Origin: Archilochus colubris
Taxonomy: Eukaryota > Chordata > Aves > Apodiformes > Trochilidae
Direction: 5' to 3'
DNA length: 64,000 nucleotides
Assembly (NCBI GenBank): GCA_023079485.1
Contig: CM041109.1
Location: 558,001-622,000, forward strand
Part shown: positions 30,746 to 64,000 of the stretch, in pieces
Position numbering within the stretch: the first letter of the stretch is position 1
Layout: each line of letters opens with the position of its first letter
Program-made: the position numbers and the translations under genes
The notes under the pieces: model-generated
Database searches by the model: none
The model's input: only the letters and a program-made list of their open reading frames with translations
What the model was told of the DNA's origin: nothing

Positions 30746-31138
30746 GTCCAAACCAGTCTGGGATTCCTCGATCCTGAACCTCAGCCCTTTCCTCCTCCAT
30801 TGAGGATCCTCTGGGGAAACTGAGGCAGCTGAGAGGGGCACCTGGGGGGTGTTCTGATTGCTCCCCCCCCAACCTCTGAGAGGGAAAAGTGGAAAAATTC
30901 CTGGAAAAAAAGAACATTAAAAAAAGGGGAGGGAAGGGTGTGTGGTGGGTGCTCTTGAGAGGACAGGGGACAACTTGGGAGGACAGGGGACACCTGAGGG
31001 GACAGGGGACACCTGAGGAGACATCCAGAGAGGACAGGGGACATCCTGGCAGGATAGGGGACATCTGAGGGGACAGGGGACATCTTGAGGAGACATCTCA
31101 GGGCACATCTGAGGCAACACCTGAGGGGACAGGGGACA
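30464..31138 (+). repeat. Segmental duplication copy 2 (partner at 23940-24615)
   Basis: Near-identical, same-orientation copy 6.52 kb to the right of copy 1, on the other side of SLAM-like exon 1. Differences seen are single bases, such as ATTCCTT for ATTCTTT and one extra C in a C-run. Confidence 0.9.
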
Positions 31139-31429
31139 TCTGAGGGGACAGAGGAGCCACCACTCCAGTGTCCAGGTGACACTGTCCCCCATCATGGGGA
31201 CACGGGGAGGGGACAAGAAAACAGCCCCATTGGGGGGGTGTGGCTGGGTGGGGGGCAGGAGAGATCCTGTGGGTGCCTGGAGACACCAGGACCCCCCATC
31301 CACTCCCCCAAACCCCGCACTGTCCCCTCTGCATCCCTCTCCCCTCCAGGGGGACCTTGGGGACAATCAGAGGGGGGGGACAGTTTGGGTACCACCGAAC
31401 CTCTGGATCCCCCCACTCACACCCCTGAT

Positions 31430-31640
31430 CCCCCCCCACTCACAGCCCTAACCTCACCCCCGAACCCTGATCCCCCCCCAGACCCCTGACCCTGATCCCC
31501 CCCCAGACCCCTGATCCCCCCCCAGACCCCTGATCCCCCCCCAGACCCCTGGATCCCCCCCCCCCACATCCCTAAACCCCCCCTCAGACCCTTGATCCCC
31601 CCCCTCAAACCCCTGTAACACCCCCTGCCCCCCACATCTC
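31430..31640. repeat. Minisatellite, unit about CCCCCCCAGACCCCTGATC
   Basis: About ten degenerate 17-22-bp units. Confidence 0.85.
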
Positions 31641-31799
31641 GCCGCCCCCAGGACCCACCATGCCCCAACCCCAATCCTGGGCCCCCCCAGATCCCTCCGG
31701 GCCCCCCCAGGGCCCCCATTTCCCTCCCCCCCCCCCCCCCAAGTCTCCCCTCAGCTCCCCCCCCCCAGGGCGCTCACTGATGACTGCCGACACAAATCC

Positions 31800-32165
31800 C
31801 GCCCTCACTCACAAATCTCGCGAGAATTCAAGGTTATAAATAGACCCGCTATGAGGAAAGGCCCTCAGTGCCCGGAGGGGCGCGGAGCTAGAGGGGTCTC
31901 GAGTGCAGCCCGGAGGGGCCCAGGGAATGGTTGTGAGGGGCAAACGTTGGTTTGCCAGTCCCGATCGTTCGGGCTTTTGGGAGCCCCATTGAGAAACACG
32001 AGCCAGACCCCGAGGGCTGGGAGATTGGAGGTTTGTGGTAAAACGCAAACCCGTAGCAGGTGATGGAGGCTGGGAATGGCCACGCGTGGGGTCCGACCGG
32101 GAAGGAGCTCTGCAGAGAGAGCCCTTCCTGCAATAAAGGGTTTTTTTTTTTTCTTTTTGTTAAAA
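31800..32165 (+). other. CpG-rich element with TATA box and poly(A) signal (candidate solo LTR or small transcription unit)
   Basis: On the + strand, TCTCGCGAGA palindrome (31816-31825), TATAAATA (31835-31842), about 290 bp of complex CpG-containing sequence, AATAAA (32132-32137) and then T- and A-rich runs. The TATA-to-AATAAA spacing resembles a retroviral LTR, but I do not recognise a family and see no internal retroviral sequence. Confidence 0.4.
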
Positions 32166-32179
32166 AAAAAAATTATTTT

Positions 32180-32640
32180 TCTGTGTCCAGTTCTGGGCCC
32201 CTCAGCTCAGGAAGGAGCTTGAGGTGCTGGAGCAGGTCCAGAGAAGAGCAAGGAGGCTGTGAAGGGATCCAGCAGAATTGCTGTGAGGAAGGGCTGAGGG
32301 AGCTGGGGGTGTTGAGGCTGGAGAAGAGGAGGCTCAGGGGAGACCTCATCACTCTCTGCAACTCCCTGAAAGGAGGTTGGAGCCAGGGGGGGGTCAGGAT
32401 CTTCTTACAAGAGGGCATGGGCTTAATTAGGTTGGATATTAGGAAAAAATTCCTTACAGGGAGGGTGATCAGACCTTGGGATGGGCTGCCCAGGGAGGGG
32501 GTGGATTCTCCATCCCTGGAGATATTTAAGAAGGGGCTGAGTGCTCTGGGGTGGTTGTGGATTAATTAAAGGTTGGAGTTAATGCTCTCAGAGGTCATTT
32601 CCAAGCTGGATAATTCTGGGATTCTGTCTCCCACAATTTT
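32180..32640 (+). mobile_element. CR1 LINE 3' fragment, + orientation
   Basis: TGTGTCCAGTTCTGGGCCCC, GCTGGAGCAGGTCCAGAGAAG, GGCTGGAGAAGAGGAGGCTC, GATGGGCTGCCCAGGGAGGG and CATCCCTGGAGATATTTAAG appear in the CR1 order. Confidence 0.95.
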
Positions 32641-32644
32641 CCCT

Positions 32645-33490
32645 AGCTGGGGGTGTTGAGGCTGGAGAAGAGGAGGCTCAGGGGAGACCTCATCACTCTC
32701 TGCAACTCCCTGAAAGGAGGTTGGAGAGTTGGGATGATCCCAAGGGGATGAGGTTCAACATTCCAAGTGCCGGGTCCTGAATTTTGGCCACAACAACCCC
32801 ATGGGGAGCTCCAGAGTGGCAGAAAGGGACCTGGGAGCTTGGGGTGACAGGAAGGTGACCATGAGCCAGCAGTGTGGCCAAGAATCCCAATGGCATCCTG
32901 GGCTGGTGGCCAAGAGGTCCAGGGAAGGGATTCTGCCCCTGGTGAGGCCACAGCTTGAGTCCTGTGTCCAGTTCTGGGCACTGAAATTCAGGAAGGAGAT
33001 GGAGGCCCAAAGGAGGGAACTGGGCTGGTGAAGGGATCCAGCAGAATTCCTGTGAGGAAGGGCTGAGGGACAAGTCCTGTGAGGGACAAGTCCTATGAGG
33101 TGAGGCTGGGGGTGTTGAGGCTGGAGAAGAGGAGGCTCAGGGGAGACCTCATCACTCTCTCCAACTCCCTGAAAGGAGGTTGGAGCCAGGGGGGGGTTGG
33201 GCTCTTTTCCCAGGCAACTCTCAGCAAGACAAGAGGGCAGGGTCTCAAGTTGTGCCAGGGAGGTTTAGGTTGGAGATGAGAAAGAATTTCTTTCTGGAGA
33301 GGGTGATCAGGCATTGGAATGGGCTGCCCAGGGAAGGAGTGGATTCTCCGTGTCTGGAGATCTTTCCAAAGAGCCTGGATGTGGCACTGAGTGGGCTGGG
33401 AACCACGGGGGGAGTGGATCAAGGGTTAGGTTGGACTTGATGATCTCTGAGGTCCCTTCCAACCCAGCCCATTCCATGATTCTATGAAAC
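32645..33490 (+). mobile_element. CR1 LINE 3' fragments, + orientation, ending at the CR1 3' terminus
   Basis: A second and partly third CR1 copy: GAGGCTGGAGAAGAGGAGGC at 32656 and again near 33117, then AGGTTTAGGTTGGAGATGAG, GGCTGCCCAGGGAAGGAGTG and TTGGACTTGATGATCTCTGA. The end CATGATTCTATGA is the typical CR1 tail. Confidence 0.95.
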
Positions 33491-33689
33491 ACAGAGAGGA
33501 AAAATGATGGAAAATAACTCAGGAAACAACCCCCACCCCCCCAAACTCCCTCTTCCCAGGGCATCACCCTCAGGTAAAGCTGAAAAAAATCAGGGATTTG
33601 GTGGAGAGGGGGAAAATTCACCTGGAGAAGGGGTTGGGGGTTCCCGATCCCCAAAGAAGAAAAGCAACACAACCCCCCCCCCTTTTTTT

Positions 33690-35334
33690 TTTTTTTTTAA
33701 CATTTATATTTATATATATATATATAAAAAAATTAAATATATATAATATATCGTGTTTAAGACTAAAAATATAGTACAGAATATTTAAAAAAAAACCCAA
33801 AAAAAACCAAAAAAAAGGGAAAATGAAAAATTAAAAAAATGGGGTCACAGATACATGTCTCTGAAAAGGGGGGGGGGGATGTGTCTAAAACAGCCTGTGC
33901 TAGGGGGGGGGTCCTGCTTGCCAGTGCTGGGGGGGTTTAAGGAGGGGGGGAAGAGGGGCTCAGCCATGGTTTTGGGGTGTGGGGGGGTCACATTCCCAGC
34001 CCTGGGGCTTGGGGGGGGGGGGAATTATTTGAGTTTAAAGCTTCGGCTTTGATTCCCAGCCCCCAGGCTGCCCCGGGGGGTATTGCTATCTAAAGGGGGG
34101 GGGCAGCACCTGGGGGGGGGGAGCCCCTCTAAAATGGGGCTGTCCCCTTGGAGGGGGTGGGATGGGGGGGGGGTTAAATCAGGCACCATTAAGACAAATG
34201 GCACAAGGTCCTCAGCACCTGGCAGGGTTTGGCCCAGTACCTTTTGTTGGGTTTTTTTTTTGGGGGGGGGGGAGCCCCTTTCCAACTTTTCCTCCCCTTG
34301 GCAGCAATTCCAGACTCGTACCTGCTGGGATGGATGGATAGGGAACCCCCCCTCTTCATCCCCCCCCCCCTCTTTTCCCAGTGTTTTGGGGGGGGGAGTT
34401 TTGTACCTGATCCCAGGGATGGAAAACGGGGACCCTGTGTCCCCCCCCCCTTGCACCTACACCCCCCCCCCCAACTCTGGGGGGTGAGCAGGGGTCCCCA
34501 TCACTGGGGGAGGAGGGGGGGGGGGATGTTCCCCTTTGCTGGTGGCCGCAGGGGGGGTGTGGGGGGGTTACACCCCCTCTCTATACATTCACCAGGGACC
34601 CCCCTGCAGCCCCCCCCGGGGGTGGGATGGTGGCTGCTTGGGGACAGGAGGAGGGGGGGACACCCCAGCACTGCCTGTCCCTGGGTAGCAGTGTGCGTAT
34701 GGGGGGGACACAGACACCGGGGGGGTCCCCATCCCCTTGGGGGGGGGGGGCTCCATCCCCTTTGGGGGGGCTCACCCCTCCGAAGGTGTGGGGGGAGGGG
34801 TAGGGAAGAGGGGAATGGGGGGGGGAGGGACTGTCCCCAAAGTCAAGGCACAGGGAATGGGCTTTGGGGGGGGGGGGTGATGCACACAGGACCAGAGGGG
34901 GCTTTTTTGGGGCAAAAACCCCCAAATCCCACCTCCCTGCTATGGGGGACCCTTTTAGGATGGGGAGGGGGGGCCCCCCATCTCCTCCCAAGTCCCCCCC
35001 CCCCTTCCCAAGAGAAGGATCCAGCTCCATGAAATGGGGGGAGGGGGGGTGTGGAATTCTGGAGGCTGCAGAGCTGGTCCCGTGGGGATGGGTGGGATGA
35101 GGAGGGGGGAGGAAGGGTTAAGGGGATGTGATGCCCCCTCTCCCCTCCCCCCCCAGGAAAGTACCAACAAGAAAGAACCCAATGAGTGGAAGCTCAAAGA
35201 GACTCAGGGCAAATCCCCGAGGTCCGGAGTGGGGTGGGGGGGAACCAGAGGGTCAGGATGAACCCCTGAATATCAGGGGACATTTTTCCCCTTCCCAACC
35301 CCCCCGCCCCCATTTTACCAACCCCCCCCCAACC
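33690..35334 (-). other. KIRREL1: KIRREL1 3' UTR
   Basis: Sequence after the KIRREL1 stop on the minus strand. It is interrupted by long G/C runs but ends in an AT-rich block (33690-33860) with TCTGTACTATATTTTTAGTC and a TATATATATA run, as expected for a vertebrate 3' UTR end. No perfect AATAAA seen; the exact end is a guess. Confidence 0.55.
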
Positions 35335-61909
<26,575 letters not shown>

Positions 61910-62319
61910 ACTCCCGTCCCGGTACCGCTCCGGGCCAGGGGCGCGGGAGGGGGTGGCTGCTGCTGCCCCGCTCCTCTCGGCCCCGCGCCCCGGTACCGGC
62001 ACCGTTAGAGCATGGCCCGGGCCGGACCGGGGAAGGGCCACGGGTTCCGCTGCCTCCGCTCCGCGCCCGATCGCGCCGAACCCCGGAGTGCGGTGCCGAG
62101 GTGCGGGGGGGGTGCGGGGGGGTGAGGGGGGAGGAGCGGGGACGGGGGAGGAGCGGGGGGAGTGGTCATGAGTGGGTGGGGGGGTGGGGGGAGGAAGCGG
62201 GGGTGTGCGGGGTGCTTGCGGGGGGGGTGGGTGCTGCAAGCTGGGGGGGGCGGTGCTTGCGGGTCTCTGGGGGTGCCGCGCGTGGGTTTGTGCGTGGTGG
62301 GGCGTGTGAGTGTGTGGTG

Positions 62320-62905
62320 GGGGAGTACATACGTGTTGAGGGCGTGTAGTGGCATGTTGGAGCGTGTACATGTATGTCAGGGTGTGTGCAGGCATGTTGG
62401 GGTGTATGTATGCATGTTGGGGGAAGTACATGTATGTTGGGGTGTTTGTGTATGTGTTGGGGTGCTCACATGCATGTTGAGGGCGTGTACTGGCATGTTA
62501 GAGCATGTACACGTATGTCAGGGTGTGTGCAGGCATGTTGGGGGGTGTGCATGTATGTTGGGGTGTATGTTTGCATGTTGGGGGAAGAACCTGTGTGTTG
62601 GGGTGTATACGTGTGTGTTGGGTTGCTCACATGCATGTTGAGGGTGTGTACTGGCATGTTGGAGCATGTACACGTATGTCAGGGTGTGTGCATGTATGTT
62701 GGGGGGTGCACAGACATGTTGGGGTGCATGCATGTATGTTGGGGGAAGTACATGTATGTTGGGGTGTATGTGTGTGTGTTGGGGGGAGTACTTGTGTGTT
62801 GAGGGCGTGTAGTGGCATGTTGGAGCATGTACATGTATGTCAGGGCGTGTACAGGCATGTTGGGGTGTATGCATGCATGTCGGGGGGTGTGCTTGCCTGG
62901 GTGTG
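62320..62905. repeat. TG-rich minisatellite, GTATGTTGGGGTGT units
   Basis: Units of GCATGTTGGGG/GTACATGTATG type in a higher-order repeat of roughly 160 bp (GTACTGGCATGTTAGAGCAT near 62488 and its variants near 62646 and 62808), upstream of KIRREL1. Confidence 0.94.
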
Positions 62906-63084
62906 CATGTGAGGGTACCTACCCCCCCGTGAGGGTGTGTGCTTGTGTGTTTGTGCACATGTTAAGGCATGTGCATGCGTGCTGGGGATGCACACGTGTG
63001 TTGGGGTGAGCACACGTGTGTAAGCGTGGACGGGCTGGCTTTGTGCTTCTCCCTGTCCCGTGTGTGTGTGTGTCAGGAGCCTCG

Positions 63085-64000
63085 GACACCAGCACGCTGC
63101 AGCTGCACCCCCTCAGCACCCACCCAGGACCCCCCAGAACCCCCCAGGACTCCTCAGCACCCATCCACGACCCCTCAGCACCCATAGAGACCCTTTAGAA
63201 CCCACCAGGACCCCTCAGCATCCACCCACGACCCCTCAGCACCCACAAGGACCCTGCAGTACCCACCAGAACCCCGCAACACCCAGAGACCCCCCCCCCC
63301 AGCGGCAACTACGACCCCACAGCACCCACAGAGACCGCTCAGCACCCCTCAGGACCCCCCCCTCCCCCCCGAGCCCACCAGGACCCCGCAGAACCCACCA
63401 CGACCTCTCAACATGCACAGGGACCCCCCAGCACCCACCCACGACCCCTCAGTACCCACAAGGACCCTGCAGTACCCACCAGAACCCCACAACACCCACA
63501 GAGACCTCCTCAGCGCCAACCACGACCCCTCAGCACCCATAGAGACCCTTTAGAACCCACCAGGACCCCTCAGCACCCACCCACGACCCCTCAGCACCCA
63601 CCAGAACCCCACAACACCCACAGAGACCCCCCCCAGTGTCAACCACGACCCCACAGCACCCACAGAGACCGCTCAGTACCCATCAGGATCCCCCCCCGAG
63701 CCCACCAGGACCCCGCAGAACCCACCACGACCTCTCACCACCCACAGGGACCCCCGAGCACCCATCCACGACCCCACAGCACCCACAGAGACTGCTCAGC
63801 ACCCCTCAGGACACCACCACCCCTCCCCCCGAGCCCACCAGGACCCCACAGAACCCACCACGACCTCTCAACATGGACCCCCCAGCACCCATCCACGACC
63901 CCCCAGCACCCATAGAGACCCCGCAGAACCCACCAGGACCCCTCAGCACCCACCCACGACCCCTCAGCACCCACAGAGACAGCTCAGCACCCATCAGGAT
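63085..64000. repeat. Minisatellite, unit about CCCCTCAGCACCCACCCACGA, runs off the window
   Basis: Units of about 21 bp (ACCCCTCAGCACCCA, AGAACCCACCAGGACCC, CACAGAGACC) in higher-order blocks of about 250-300 bp. Continues to the right end. Confidence 0.95.

Overview
The window is nuclear DNA from a bird. CR1 LINE fragments of avian type are scattered through it. It is GC-rich, compact and packed with minisatellites, as expected of a small avian chromosome; I infer the chromosome that carries the human 1q21-1q23 gene set (chicken chromosome 25 homologue). Four vertebrate genes can be read from exon sequence, matching splice phases and canonical splice signals. Almost all other long open frames are tandem repeats that happen to lack stops.

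Layout. Bases 1-984 are a pure C/T intron tract ending at the splice acceptor of the last coding exon of ENSA (985-1155, + strand). Five tandem arrays fill 2.5-9.4 kb. MCL1 follows on the minus strand: 3 coding exons between 14543 and 10982, 338 aa, with a poly(A) signal at 9499-9504. Upstream of MCL1 are an array of CACGTG boxes and a further array. Next, also on the minus strand, is a complete SLAM/CD2-family receptor: 6 coding exons from 28743 to 17756, 346 aa, poly(A) signal at 16553. Its introns hold MIR-core-like, CR1 and purine-rich arrays. After about 4.6 kb of arrays, a CpG-rich TATA/poly(A) element and CR1 copies comes KIRREL1 (NEPH1): minus strand, 15 coding exons from 61909 to 35335, 769 aa, 3'UTR to about 33.7 kb. 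Its 17-kb first intron is mostly minisatellite with a few islands of complex sequence that look like candidate enhancers. Bases 62-64 kb are upstream of KIRREL1 and hold two more arrays.

The genes do not form a pathway. ENSA inhibits PP2A-B55 in mitosis, MCL1 is an anti-apoptotic BCL2 protein, the SLAM-like protein is a probable leukocyte receptor, and KIRREL1 is a slit-diaphragm and synaptic adhesion protein. The order ENSA - MCL1 - SLAM-like - KIRREL1 brings together genes that, from memory, are several megabases apart on human 1q.

The most interesting observations are a three-unit 30-bp coding repeat in MCL1 exon 1 in which every unit carries a CCAAT box; the SLAM-family gene between MCL1 and KIRREL1, which has no canonical ITSM; a near-identical 675-bp direct duplication flanking that gene's first exon; minisatellites apparently seeded by CR1 and MIR-like sequence; and arrays dense in known transcription-factor motifs. 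All coordinates come from reading the sequence by eye; no alignment or search was run.
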